Below, piece by piece: positions 26,354-34,801 of a stretch of DNA of 64,000 bases. Location of the stretch: assembly GCF_000737325.1 (NCBI RefSeq), contig NZ_CP011125.1:2976001-3040000 (forward strand), read 5' to 3'. Source of the DNA: Sandaracinus amylolyticus. GTDB lineage: Bacteria; Myxococcota_A; Polyangia; Polyangiales; Sandaracinaceae. A program made the position numbers and the translations under genes. Below the pieces are notes generated by a model. That model did not search any database and was not told where the DNA came from. It saw nothing but the letters and a program-made list of their open reading frames with translations. Every line of letters begins with the position of its first letter. Position 1 is the first letter of the stretch.

Positions 26354-26859
26354 CGCGTCCCCGTCGCGCGCGCCATCGCGGGGGGCGTCGGCTCGTGCGT
26401 GTAGGGCCGGAAGACGCCGACCTTCGACACCACGTCGCCGTCGTGCTCGACGCCGAACCCCTCGCGATAGAGGGCGGTCTCGCCCGCTTCGTCGTCCGGC
26501 TCGCCGTACGCGGCGACGAGCGCGTCGCGCCGCATCCCGGGCACCACCGGTCCGACGAAGCCTTCGCTCTGCAGCGCGCCCACGCCGATCACGATCGCGT
26601 CGTCGCTGACGCTCGCGTCCTCGCTCGAGACGAGGACGACCTCGAGCCCGAGCGACGTGTAGCGACCGAACGCGACACGCTCACTGGTGAACGCGCCCTC
26701 GAGCGGGCCGAGCGCCTCGCGCACGTCCGCGTAGCGCATGCCGACGTGCACCGGGCCGATGCCTTCGCCGGGGCGCACCTCGAGCCCGGCGTCGAGCGCC
26801 GGCGCGACCTCGGCCTCGCACGCGACGAGGACGAGCGCGATCGTGATCGACGCGCGCAT
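26350..26859 (-). CDS. putative lipoprotein of unknown function
   Basis: 169 residues. Lipobox LVAC with Cys about residue 14. The mature part starts with GEGIGPVHVGMRYADVREALG, a motif of small periplasmic domains (SmpA/OmlA-like YxDVxxxLG pattern), then repeats a similar PGMRRDALVAAYGEP element at about 115-130, so it may contain two related copies. No known function. The start overlaps closely with the preceding gene; a GTG four codons earlier (overlapping that stop) is possible. It overlaps the amidohydrolase by ATGA. Confidence 0.7.
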   Translation of the reverse strand: MRASITIALVLVACEAEVAPALDAGLEVRPGEGIGPVHVGMRYADVREALGPLEGAFTSERVAFGRYTSLGLEVVLVSSEDASVSDDAIVIGVGALQSEGFVGPVVPGMRRDALVAAYGEPDDEAGETALYREGFGVEHDGDVVSKVGVFRPYTHEPTPPAMARATGTR

Positions 26860-26864
26860 CGTGA

Positions 26865-27503
26865 TCACAGCGACGTGTACGAGCCGGGGCAGCTCGCGCC
26901 GGTGTTGCAGAGGCCGACGACGCCGCCCATGCCGCCCGGCGGACGACACGTGTGGCACGTCGCGCCGCCGCTGCAGTCCGCGTCCGTCTGGCACATCGCG
27001 TGGCGCGAGCCGCACGACGCCGCGCACGTGGTGCCGGTCGTGAGATCGGCGAAGCCGCTCGGCGCGCAGCAGAGCTGACCGTCGCTGCAGTCCTCGGGGC
27101 CGTCGCAGTTGCCGGGCGCGGCGAGGCCTCCGCTGCACGAGGACGGCGCGACGCAGGTCTGTCCCGAGAGCTGCGTGCAGCACGTCTGCGCGGGCACGTT
27201 GCACGTCATCGACCCGCAGCCGACCTGGCCCGGATCGGGATCGGTCTCGAGGCGCGGATCACGCTCGTCTCCGCCGCCGCCACCGGCGTCGGTGCCGGGC
27301 GGGACGTACGCGTCCGCGCCGCCCGCATCGGTGCCGGGCGCGACGTACGCATCGGGCTGCGTGCCCGAGTCCACGCCTGGAGCGACCTGCGCGTCGATCC
27401 CGCTCCGACCCGCGTCGAATCCGGCGGTGCCGTCGCCGTCGTCATCACCACCGCACGCGACGAGCGCGAGCGAGCACAGCCACGCGAGCGCGACCTTCTC
27501 CAT
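26865..27503 (-). CDS. Cys-rich lipoprotein
   Basis: 212 residues. Signal peptide with lipobox LVAC (about residue 17), an Asp/Gly/Ala/Pro linker with repeated VAPGTDAG-like units (about 20-75), and a Cys-rich C-terminal half (about 93-205) with about 20 Cys in CC and CxxxC patterns, as in myxobacterial secreted small proteins. Two ATGs in tandem exist; the second (27503) is better spaced from the GGGAGG Shine-Dalgarno. It lies 22 bp after the alpha/beta hydrolase gene in the same operon. Function unknown. Confidence 0.75.
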   Translation of the reverse strand: MEKVALAWLCSLALVACGGDDDGDGTAGFDAGRSGIDAQVAPGVDSGTQPDAYVAPGTDAGGADAYVPPGTDAGGGGGDERDPRLETDPDPGQVGCGSMTCNVPAQTCCTQLSGQTCVAPSSCSGGLAAPGNCDGPEDCSDGQLCCAPSGFADLTTGTTCAASCGSRHAMCQTDADCSGGATCHTCRPPGGMGGVVGLCNTGASCPGSYTSL

Positions 27504-27525
27504 CATTCCCTCCCATGCGCGCTCC

Positions 27526-28617
27526 TCAGCGCGCGTCGTTGCGACCGATGCGCGCGCCGAAGCACGTCGCGGCGTCCGGCTCGAGCCCGGTGATCGGCGT
27601 CGCGGGCGTGCTCACGCCGAGCGCGTCGCGCAGATGCGCGACGGCGTAGTGCCCGACGATCGGCCACGCGTCTTCGGCGGGCAGCGCCTGCGGCTGACAT
27701 CCGTCGGTCGCGAGCGTCACGACGAGCTCGTCGATCTCGAGCCCTGCGTCCTGCGCGATCGCGAGCACGCCGCCGCGCTCGCGGCCGATCACGCAGATGT
27801 CGCTGAAGGCGAGGTGCCCGGCGCCCTCGATGCGCACGAGGCGCGCCGGCGACGCGACGATCTCGTGATCGAAGAGCTCGTCCATCGACGCGACGGTCGC
27901 GAGCTGATCGAGGCTGCCGCCGAGCAACAGGCCGGGCACCGTCGACGCCTGCGGCGCGGCGACGGTCGCCATCCCGATCCACGCGTCCGCCTCGAGCGGT
28001 GAGCGATCGACGAGCGCCTGCACCGCGCCGCCGCCCGCCGAGTGGCCCATCACCGCGACGCGCGAGAGATCGAGCGCGCCCGCGAAGCGCGCTTCGCTCG
28101 CGAGGTGCGCGTGCGCCGCGAGGATCTGCGCGTACGCGTCGTCGCTGATCGACGCGCCCTCGGTGCCCATCGCGACGCGCAGCACCGTCGCGAGGTTTCG
28201 CTCCGCGTGCTCGGGCGCCGCGACGACGAAGCCCCACGACGCGAGGTGCGCCGTGATCGCCGACGACTGCCGGCGATATCCGCCGAGGCCATGGCTGAAG
28301 TAGACGACCGGGAACGGACCGCTCGCGACCGGCACGTCGCGATGCGCCGGCGTGGTGAACGTGGTCGGCGCGTCGTCGGGGATCGCGGGCGCGAGCTCCG
28401 ACGGCAGGTGATCGCGCAGGTCGTAGACGTCGCGCGGCGTGCCCGCCTCGCTCTCCGCGGGGTACCAGACCTCGACCGCGAGCCCGTCGACGTCGAGCGT
28501 CGTGACGCCCGCCACGAAGGGCCCCGGCGACGCGAACGGCGCGGCGGCACACGCGTCGTCTTCGGGGGCGCATGCGACGGCGACGACGAGCAAGAGCGCC
28601 GGGAGAGAGCGGGGCAT
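27526..28617 (-). CDS. exported alpha/beta hydrolase (PAF-acetylhydrolase-like)
   Basis: 363 residues. Signal peptide with lipobox AVAC (about residue 16). Alpha/beta hydrolase fold: oxyanion segment YFSHGLGGYRR, nucleophile elbow GHSAGGG, an Asp in LLGGSLDQL and a His in EGAGHLAF. Resembles the platelet-activating-factor acetylhydrolase/dienelactone hydrolase group, so an esterase or lipase acting outside the cytoplasm is expected; the substrate is unknown. AGGAG precedes the ATG. It is the promoter-proximal gene of the five-gene exported-protein operon and has a 9-bp inverted repeat touching its Shine-Dalgarno. Confidence 0.87.
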   Translation of the reverse strand: MPRSLPALLLVVAVACAPEDDACAAAPFASPGPFVAGVTTLDVDGLAVEVWYPAESEAGTPRDVYDLRDHLPSELAPAIPDDAPTTFTTPAHRDVPVASGPFPVVYFSHGLGGYRRQSSAITAHLASWGFVVAAPEHAERNLATVLRVAMGTEGASISDDAYAQILAAHAHLASEARFAGALDLSRVAVMGHSAGGGAVQALVDRSPLEADAWIGMATVAAPQASTVPGLLLGGSLDQLATVASMDELFDHEIVASPARLVRIEGAGHLAFSDICVIGRERGGVLAIAQDAGLEIDELVVTLATDGCQPQALPAEDAWPIVGHYAVAHLRDALGVSTPATPITGLEPDAATCFGARIGRNDAR

Positions 28618-28625
28618 CGCGGCTC

Positions 28626-28651
28626 CTGAAAGTTGGAAGTCGAACTTTCAG
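28626..28651 (-). promoter_or_regulatory. 9-bp inverted repeat abutting the Shine-Dalgarno
   Basis: ctgaaagtt (28626-28634) and aactttcag (28643-28651) are exact reverse complements with an 8-nt spacer. Read on the minus strand, the repeat ends within caggag, so its last three bases overlap the ribosome-binding site of the hydrolase gene. It could be a repressor operator or a hairpin that gates translation. Its AT content is high for this genome. Confidence 0.6.
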
Positions 28652-28746
28652 CGCCTAGCGCGCGCAGATCAAGAACGCCCCACGGGCGCGGGTGAGCGCG
28701 CTCACGAGGAGCAACGCCCGCGCGGTGAGAAGCGAGCCGGAGCGGA

Positions 28747-29391
28747 TCAGCTCGAGGGCGTGACGTCGGCGGGCGCGATCCCGGCCGCGGCGATGAGTCG
28801 CGACCACAGCCGGTCGCGACCATCACCGGTCTCCGAGCTCACGCCGACCACGGGACGTCCCGCGCTCGCTTTGATCTTCGCGACCTCGAGCATGCGCTGG
28901 CTCGCGGGCAGCTTGTCGAGCTTCGTCGCGACGAGCACCGCCGGGCGCCGGATGTGATCGAGGAACTCGAGCAGCTGTCGATCGTCGTCCTCGAGCCCGC
29001 GTCGCACGTCGACGATCACCACGACCGCGCGCAGCCCGACGCGGTTCTCGAGGTAGCCCTCGATCATCGGGCCCCACGAGCGGCGCTCGATCTTGCTGCG
29101 CTTCGCGAACCCGTAGCCGGGCAGATCGACGAGATCGAGCGTCGCGAGCTGCGGCTCCTTGCCCGCGCGCTGGATCGCGAGCGCGGTGCGGAAGAGGAGC
29201 AATCCGCGCGTGGCGCCGGGCGTCGAGCTGGTGCGCACGAGCTTGCGGCGCACCACGAGTTGGTTGATCAGGCTGCTCTTGCCGACGTTCGATCGACCGG
29301 CGAACGCGATCTCGGCGAACGCGGGCGGCGGGAGCTGATCCTGCCGCATCGCGCTCGCGACGAAGCGAGCATCGCGGATGTCGACCTGCAT
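28747..29391 (-). CDS. engB: ribosome-biogenesis GTPase EngB (YsxC/YihA)
   Basis: 214 residues, family length. Translation-factor-class GTPase needed for large ribosomal subunit assembly. G1 GRSNVGKSSL (32-41), switch I region with TPGATR, G3 DLPGYGFA (about 89-96), G4 TKLD and G5 SSETG. All nucleotide-binding motifs are intact. The start gives a normal N-terminus (MQVDIRDARFV...). It lies 9 bp downstream of hutH, so the two are co-transcribed. Confidence 0.96.
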   Translation of the reverse strand: MQVDIRDARFVASAMRQDQLPPPAFAEIAFAGRSNVGKSSLINQLVVRRKLVRTSSTPGATRGLLLFRTALAIQRAGKEPQLATLDLVDLPGYGFAKRSKIERRSWGPMIEGYLENRVGLRAVVVIVDVRRGLEDDDRQLLEFLDHIRRPAVLVATKLDKLPASQRMLEVAKIKASAGRPVVGVSSETGDGRDRLWSRLIAAAGIAPADVTPSS

Positions 29392-29400
29392 CGCGCAGTC

Positions 29401-30954
29401 TTAGCTCAGCCGACCGACGACGCGCTCGGCCGCCGTCACGAGCACGCCGCGATCGACGAGCTCGCAGCAGCGGAGGATGTCCGGGTGCAGCACGCGATCC
29501 TCGACGAGCGTGGGCACGTGCTCGCGCAGCGCGACGTGCGCCGCGCGCACGCCGACGCCGGGCTCGAGCGGAAGCCGCAGATCGAGGCCCTGCGCCGCGA
29601 CCATCGCCTCGATCGCGAGCACCGTGCGCACGTGCTCCGCGACCTGCATGCACTTGCGCGCGGAGATGCTGCCCATCGAGACGTGGTCTTCCTTGCCGGC
29701 GCTGCTCGGGATCGAGTCGACGCTCGAGGGATGGCAGAGGACCTTGTTCTCGCTGACCAGCGCGGCCGCGGTCACCTGCGCCATCATGAAGCCCGAGTCG
29801 AGCCCGCTGCGCGGCGCGAGGAAGGGCGGCAGCCCGCTCGACATCGCGGGGTTCACGAGCTGCTCGAGGCGGCGCTCCGCGCAGTTCGCGAGCTCCGCGA
29901 TCGCGATCGCCGCGGTGTCGAGCGCGATGGCGAGCGGCTGGCCGTGGAAGTTCCCGCCGCTCACGAAGTCGGCCTCGCCGCGCTCGTCGACGAACACCAG
30001 CGGGTTGTCGACCGACGCGACGATCTCGCGCTCGATCACCTGGCGCGCCCACGCGAGCGCGTCGCGCGTCGCGCCGTGGATCTGCGGCATGCAGCGGAGC
30101 GAGTAGGGGTCCTGCACCTTCCCGCAGTCGCGGTGGCTCTCCATGATCGCGCTGCCCTCGAGGAGCGCGCGGAGGTTCGCGGCGGTCGTCGCCTGGCCGG
30201 GGTGCGGGCGGACCTGCTGCACGCGCGGATCGAAGGGGCGACCGGTGCCCTTGAGCGCCTCGAGCGACATCGCGCCGACCACGTCGGCGTTCGTGCAGAG
30301 GCGCTCTCCGCGGAGCACGGCGAGCGCGCCGATCGCGGTGATCAGCTGCGTGCCGTTGATCATCGCGAGGCCTTCTTTCGCCTCGAGCTCGACGGGCGTG
30401 AGGCCCGCCGCGGCGAGCGCCTCGTGGCCCGGCATGATCGCGCCCTGGTGCTCGGCCTCGCCCTCGCCGATCAGCACCAGCGCCAAGTGCGCGAGCGGCG
30501 CGAGATCGCCCGACGCGCCCACCGAGCCCTGCGAGGGGATGCACGGATGCACGCCGCGCTCGAGCATCGCGATCACGAGATCGACGATCTTCGCGCGCGC
30601 GCCCGAGTTGCCCATCGCGATCGTCTGCGCGCGCAGGAACATCATCGCGCGCACCGCCTCGCGCGGGAGCAGCGGGCCCACACCGCACGCATGGCTGCGC
30701 ACCAGGTTGCGCTGGAGCGCGCGGATCTGATCGTGCGCGATGCGCGTCTCGGCGAGCGCGCCGAACCCGGTGTTCACGCCGTAGACGTTGGGCGCGCGAT
30801 CACCGCCATCGGCGAGGCGATCGACCGCGGCGCGCGCACGATCGATGCGGGCGCGCACCTCGTCGGTCAGCACCACCGTCGCATCGCCGCGCGCGACGAG
30901 GTCGAGGGTCTCGAGGGAAATCGCGTCTCCGAGGCGCACCTGAGGCCGGGTCAT
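29401..30954 (-). CDS. hutH: histidine ammonia-lyase
   Basis: 517 residues (family about 510). Converts L-histidine to trans-urocanate and ammonia, the first step of histidine degradation. The MIO cofactor triad Ala147-Ser148-Gly149 lies in [15 protein letters not shown]; Tyr58 is in the VYGVNTGFG loop; the RSHACGVG segment has the Ser-His pair typical of histidine-selective enzymes rather than the LH or FL of tyrosine/phenylalanine lyases; KEDHVSMG supplies the catalytic Glu. No other hut gene is adjacent; it is coupled to engB. The start at 30954 was chosen over upstream in-frame codons, which are Arg-rich. Confidence 0.95.
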   Translation of the reverse strand: MTRPQVRLGDAISLETLDLVARGDATVVLTDEVRARIDRARAAVDRLADGGDRAPNVYGVNTGFGALAETRIAHDQIRALQRNLVRSHACGVGPLLPREAVRAMMFLRAQTIAMGNSGARAKIVDLVIAMLERGVHPCIPSQGSVGASGDLAPLAHLALVLIGEGEAEHQGAIMPGHEALAAAGLTPVELEAKEGLAMINGTQLITAIGALAVLRGERLCTNADVVGAMSLEALKGTGRPFDPRVQQVRPHPGQATTAANLRALLEGSAIMESHRDCGKVQDPYSLRCMPQIHGATRDALAWARQVIEREIVASVDNPLVFVDERGEADFVSGGNFHGQPLAIALDTAAIAIAELANCAERRLEQLVNPAMSSGLPPFLAPRSGLDSGFMMAQVTAAALVSENKVLCHPSSVDSIPSSAGKEDHVSMGSISARKCMQVAEHVRTVLAIEAMVAAQGLDLRLPLEPGVGVRAAHVALREHVPTLVEDRVLHPDILRCCELVDRGVLVTAAERVVGRLS

Positions 30955-31005
30955 GGGCCGGCGAGCCTGCCGCGCGTGCAGGGCAGGAGCAACGCGTGGG
31001 CCCCG

Positions 31006-31035
31006 TTGACGCTGCGAATCCGCACTGCCTATCCT
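31006..31035 (+). promoter_or_regulatory. sigma70-type promoter
   Basis: TTGACG (31006-31011), 18-nt spacer, TATCCT (31030-31035). Only 10 nt separate the -10 element from the ATG at 31046, so transcription should start 0-4 nt before the start codon and give a leaderless mRNA. It faces away from hutH. Confidence 0.65.
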
Positions 31036-31045
31036 CGCCCGCGAA

Positions 31046-32437
31046 ATGCGCGTGATCACACGGATCGTGGCCCTCGCCTCGGTGCTCTTCGCGGCAGGTC
31101 CAGCGCTGCTCGTGCCGACACGCGCGATGGCCGACGACGACGAGCTCGTGCTGATGCGCGAGCCGGCCGCGTTCGTCGACGTGATCGACGCGTTCGACGA
31201 TCACGACCCGTTCGATCTCGACATCTCGATCGGCTACGTGCGCACGTGGGAGCTCGGACGCATCCAGCGCGAGCCGGGGATGGGCGATCCCGAGGATCGC
31301 CGATCGCGCGAGTGGCTCGACGTCGCCGACTACTCGCGCGAGGTCAACCAGCTCGTCTTCGGGCTCGACGTCGGCATCTTCCGCGACCTCGCGCTCTACG
31401 GGCGACTGCCGCTGATCCTCAGCGACGATCGCTCGCTGAGCCGCATCGGGAACGACGATCCCTCGTCCGTGCTGCTCGATCGCAGCTCCGCGCCGATGCC
31501 GCTCTTCGACGTGCCCGCCGGCGAGGGCTTCCGCTCGCCGACGCGCTCGGGGCTCGACTGGGTGAGCGTCGGGCTCGCGTGGTCGATCCTGAACCAGCAG
31601 CGCGATCCCCACGTGCCGACGTGGCTGATCATGCTCGAGGGCCGCTTCAACATCGACGAGCCGATGCGCGCGTGCCGTCGCGCCGGCGGCGACGTCGTGT
31701 GCCAGGGCGGCGGGAGCGAGCCGGGGATCTCGCGCGGCACGAACGCGCTGCGCTTCGAGACGCGCGGCTCGTGGCGCGATCGTTACGTCGAGCCGTACGC
31801 AGGTCTCGCGTTCCAGATCGAGTTCCCGGGCAACGCGGCGGACCTCTTCACGCAGGGCGGCAACCTCGCGGGCTACATCAACCAGCGCCCGCCGATCCAG
31901 GGCCGCCTCACGGCCGGCGTCGCGATCATCCCGTGGGAGGATCGCCAGCACTGGCAGCGCTTCTCGATCGACCTGCGCTTCACGGGCGACTACGTGAGCG
32001 AAGGGCGCGACTACTCGCCGCTCTTCGACGCGCTCGGCTCGTCGACGAACCCGTACCTGACGAGCCCGGCGTGCGAGGGCGTGACCGGCGGCGCGACGTG
32101 CCAGGCCGCGGGCTACGAGCAGGTCGACTTCACGGGGCTCACCGACACACAGGCGCACGCGCGCCTCGGTGGTCAGATCACGCTGGAGCTGCAGGCCGCG
32201 CGCTACGTGCGCTTCGGCATCACGACCGCGATCTTCCACTCGCCGTCGTACGGGCTGACCCAAGCGGATGCGTGCAATCCGAACGCGAGCAGCGACGATC
32301 CCGGCCGCAGGGGAACGTGCCGCAGCGGGATCATCAACCCGCACCATCGCGCGGTGATCGACCTGCCGGGCCAGCGTTTCCGCATCGAGAGCCTCACGCA
32401 GATCGACGTCGCGGCGAACGTCACGGCGCAGTTCTGA
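31046..32437 (+). CDS. putative outer-membrane beta-barrel protein
   Basis: 463 residues. Signal peptide about 1-29 (cleavage near RAMADDD). The rest alternates amphipathic strands (for example [61 protein letters not shown]) with polar loops, and ends in a strand finishing with Phe, as in outer-membrane proteins. Four Cys could form two disulfides in outer loops. I recognise no specific family. The start follows a good promoter with no Shine-Dalgarno. Divergent from hutH; a large hairpin follows its stop. Confidence 0.78.
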   Translation: MRVITRIVALASVLFAAGPALLVPTRAMADDDELVLMREPAAFVDVIDAFDDHDPFDLDISIGYVRTWELGRIQREPGMGDPEDRRSREWLDVADYSREVNQLVFGLDVGIFRDLALYGRLPLILSDDRSLSRIGNDDPSSVLLDRSSAPMPLFDVPAGEGFRSPTRSGLDWVSVGLAWSILNQQRDPHVPTWLIMLEGRFNIDEPMRACRRAGGDVVCQGGGSEPGISRGTNALRFETRGSWRDRYVEPYAGLAFQIEFPGNAADLFTQGGNLAGYINQRPPIQGRLTAGVAIIPWEDRQHWQRFSIDLRFTGDYVSEGRDYSPLFDALGSSTNPYLTSPACEGVTGGATCQAAGYEQVDFTGLTDTQAHARLGGQITLELQAARYVRFGITTAIFHSPSYGLTQADACNPNASSDDPGRRGTCRSGIINPHHRAVIDLPGQRFRIESLTQIDVAANVTAQF

Positions 32438-32459
32438 GGAGAGAATTCCTCTAAAGAGT

Positions 32460-32521
32460 GCAGGAAGTCAGGAGAGGGGAGGACATCGACGCTGCAATCT
32501 CCTGCTTTCCTGACTTCCTGC
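32460..32521 (+). terminator. long purine/pyrimidine hairpin after the barrel gene
   Basis: gcaggaagtcagga (32460-32473) and tcctgacttcctgc (32508-32521) form a 14-bp perfect stem; the inner arms gaggggagga and tctcctgctt extend it imperfectly. It starts 22 nt after the stop at 32437. The arms are almost pure purine and pure pyrimidine and are less GC-rich than surrounding DNA. Terminator or mRNA-protecting structure. Confidence 0.6.
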
Positions 32522-32596
32522 TCTCCTCAGAGATTCTGTTTCCGATCCGAGTGCCGCGGCATGGCGCATGCGTTCTTCCTCGCCGGAGGTCGCACC

Positions 32597-32989
32597 ATGT
32601 CCCGCGTCGGAATCGTGCTCGCGCTCATCGGGGCGTTCTCGTGCGCCGCGTGTGACTCGGAGGCGGAGAACGCGTTCGAGCGTCGCATGGACGAGCGGCG
32701 CGCGCGGCTCCAGCAGCGCTACGAGGCGCGCGAGCAGCAGGTCGCCGAGGACAGCGAGGTGCAGATCGGCGAGATCGATCAGCGCATCGAGCAGCTCCGG
32801 GCGCGGCGCGAGGCCGAGCTCGAAGAAGAGCTCGCGCGCGAGCGCGTCCGCATGGAGGACACGATCGAGCGCCGTCGCGATCAGCGGCTCGAGGCGCTCT
32901 CGCAGGAGCGCGATCAGCGCCTCGATCAGCTGACCGAGGATCGCCAGCGCGGCGAGGATCGCATCGAGGAGGGACTCTCGCCCGAGTGA
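32597..32989 (+). CDS. coiled-coil lipoprotein
   Basis: 130 residues. Signal peptide with Cys near residues 18-22 (SCAAC; the exact lipidated Cys is unclear), then an almost continuous charged coiled coil (about 25-125) of Glu/Arg/Gln heptads, such as RRMDERRARLQQRYEAREQQ. Probably an envelope tether or scaffold. GGAGGTC about 8 nt before the ATG supports this start over the upstream ATG at 32561. It stands alone. Function unknown. Confidence 0.72.
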   Translation: MSRVGIVLALIGAFSCAACDSEAENAFERRMDERRARLQQRYEAREQQVAEDSEVQIGEIDQRIEQLRARREAELEEELARERVRMEDTIERRRDQRLEALSQERDQRLDQLTEDRQRGEDRIEEGLSPE

Positions 32990-33091
32990 GCAGGCCTCCC
33001 GGCGCAACCGAGCGGGTCCGTGACGAACCCGTGCGCCGCTCGTCACCGGCGTGATGCGCGTGCGCCGCGCGACGCGCGGAGAGTGCAGCGC

Positions 33092-34705
33092 GTGACGCTG
33101 ATCCTGCACCTCTCGGATCTCCACCTGCTCGGCGAGCCGCGCGAGCAGGACGCGATCCTCGCATCGTTGATCACAGCGCTCGAGAAGGAGCGCGCGCGTC
33201 GTGGCCGCCGCGTCGATCTGATCGCGATCACCGGTGACGTGTTCGACAGCGCGACGATCGATCCGCGCGTCGCGGTGCGCGAGCTCGAGGCGCTCCACAA
33301 GTGCATCACGCGCGCGCTGGGCGACGACGTGCCGACGATCGTCGTGCCCGGCAACCACGATCGCCGGCGCATCGGGCTCTTCGGGCCGCACGACGAGTCG
33401 CTCTTCCGCGCGGTCCGCGAGGCGCTCGGCGCGCGCATGTTGATCCACGGCTGCGACACGCCGTTCCTCGCGAAGGTGGTCCCGCCCGCGTTCCACGCGC
33501 AGCCCCTCTGGGCGATCGCGTACGACTCGACGTACCTCCCGCACGGCTGGCTCAGCGCCGGCGGCGTGGTGCGCCACGAGGATCTGCTGCACGCGGCCGC
33601 GCAGATCGGAGACGCCGAGCCCGACTGGCCGCTGCTCTTCTTGTTGCACCACCACCTCGTGCCGACGCCGCTCACCGACGTCGGCCCGATCGAGACACAC
33701 CGCATGCACCCCGCGCTGTGCTGGATGCTTCATCGCGTGCTGCCGGTGCTCGTCGCGCATGCCGATCGCGAGGAGCTCACGATGACCGCGCTCGGCGCGG
33801 GCACCGCGCTCTCGACGCTGCACGATCTGCGACGCGCCGTGCTCGTGCTGCACGGGCACAAGCACTACGCGACCGCACGCAAGCTCGACGCGACCGAGGC
33901 GCGGCAGGGCGACGTGCTGCTCGTGTCGGCAGGGAGCGCGGGGACCGCGCAGCGCTGGAGCCCGACCTCGCCGCGCGACACGGCGCGCCTGTGGCCGTCG
34001 TTCAACGTGATCGAGCTCGAAGGCGACGCGATCACGATCGAGGCGGTGTCGTTCGGGTGGAAGGGACGCTCGGCGGGCGAGACCGCGTATCGCCCATTGG
34101 TCTGGGCGTCGCGCGAGGGCGCGAAGTGGCGCCTCCACCCGATCGAAGGCGCGGAGCCGCACAGCGGGCCGAAGCTGATCGCGAACGAGTCGCGGGTGCG
34201 CCTGATGAACGCGCGACGCTTCGGCGCGCGGCGCTGGGACTACGAGTGCGAGCGCCGCGTCGAGCCGAACGGGCGGGGCCCGCGGCGCTACGTCGAGACC
34301 ATCGAAGGCGCGCGCGGTGCGCTCCTCGAGCCGCTCGATCGCGCGGCGCCGGTGCGCGCGACGCCGGCGCAGCTCGAGCTCGGGCTCGGCGCGCTGACGA
34401 GGTACCGCGTCGACGGCGGCGTGTGTCGGAGCCTCGACGAGGCCACGCGCGTGCGCGGCGCCGCGAGCTCGCCCTTCGAGTGGATCGGCCTGATGAACCG
34501 CTATCGCGCGCGACGATCGCGGCTGGTGCTCGAGGGCCTCGGCGCCCATGCGAACAGCGCGTTCGCGAGCACGACCGATCTCGCGACCGGACAAGAGACG
34601 CCGCTGCGTTGTCACCGCGACGTCGGCGGCGATCGTGTGGTGCTCGAGCTCGACGACTGCCCCGCGCGCACGCTGCTGCGCGTGTACTGGCCGCTCGAGG
34701 CGTGA
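33092..34705 (+). CDS. calcineurin-like metallophosphoesterase with large C-terminal extension
   Basis: 537 residues from a GTG at 33092 (ggagag 8 nt upstream; a GTG at 33083 is also possible). Dinuclear-metal phosphoesterase motifs, in order: HLSDLHLLG, GDVFDSA, GNHDRRR, LLHHHLV and HGHKHYA, all complete. The catalytic domain ends near residue 300; the remaining about 235 residues are of unknown type. No signal peptide. It is 96 bp upstream of btaA on the same strand. In other bacteria a metallophosphoesterase-type phospholipase C (PlcP) frees diacylglycerol from phospholipids for BtaA, so a role as a PlcP analogue is possible, but PlcP is about half this length. Confidence 0.85.
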   Translation: MTLILHLSDLHLLGEPREQDAILASLITALEKERARRGRRVDLIAITGDVFDSATIDPRVAVRELEALHKCITRALGDDVPTIVVPGNHDRRRIGLFGPHDESLFRAVREALGARMLIHGCDTPFLAKVVPPAFHAQPLWAIAYDSTYLPHGWLSAGGVVRHEDLLHAAAQIGDAEPDWPLLFLLHHHLVPTPLTDVGPIETHRMHPALCWMLHRVLPVLVAHADREELTMTALGAGTALSTLHDLRRAVLVLHGHKHYATARKLDATEARQGDVLLVSAGSAGTAQRWSPTSPRDTARLWPSFNVIELEGDAITIEAVSFGWKGRSAGETAYRPLVWASREGAKWRLHPIEGAEPHSGPKLIANESRVRLMNARRFGARRWDYECERRVEPNGRGPRRYVETIEGARGALLEPLDRAAPVRATPAQLELGLGALTRYRVDGGVCRSLDEATRVRGAASSPFEWIGLMNRYRARRSRLVLEGLGAHANSAFASTTDLATGQETPLRCHRDVGGDRVVLELDDCPARTLLRVYWPLEA

Positions 34706-34719
34706 TCCTCACGCACGCT

Positions 34720-34756
34720 CCATTCGCGATTCACCTCCGCGCCATCCGCGATTCAC
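34720..34756 (+). promoter_or_regulatory. 15-bp direct repeat, 22-bp period, upstream of btaA
   Basis: ccattcgcgattcac (34720-34734) and ccatccgcgattcac (34742-34756) differ at one base and are two helical turns apart, 46-82 nt before the btaA ATG. That geometry suits a tandem-binding activator. Whether it is a Pho-type box cannot be decided by eye; the bases do not match the enteric consensus closely. Confidence 0.45.
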
Positions 34757-34801
34757 GCGCGGGCGATAGCTCTTCGAAGTCCAGGAGAGAGGAGAGCCCG
34801 C

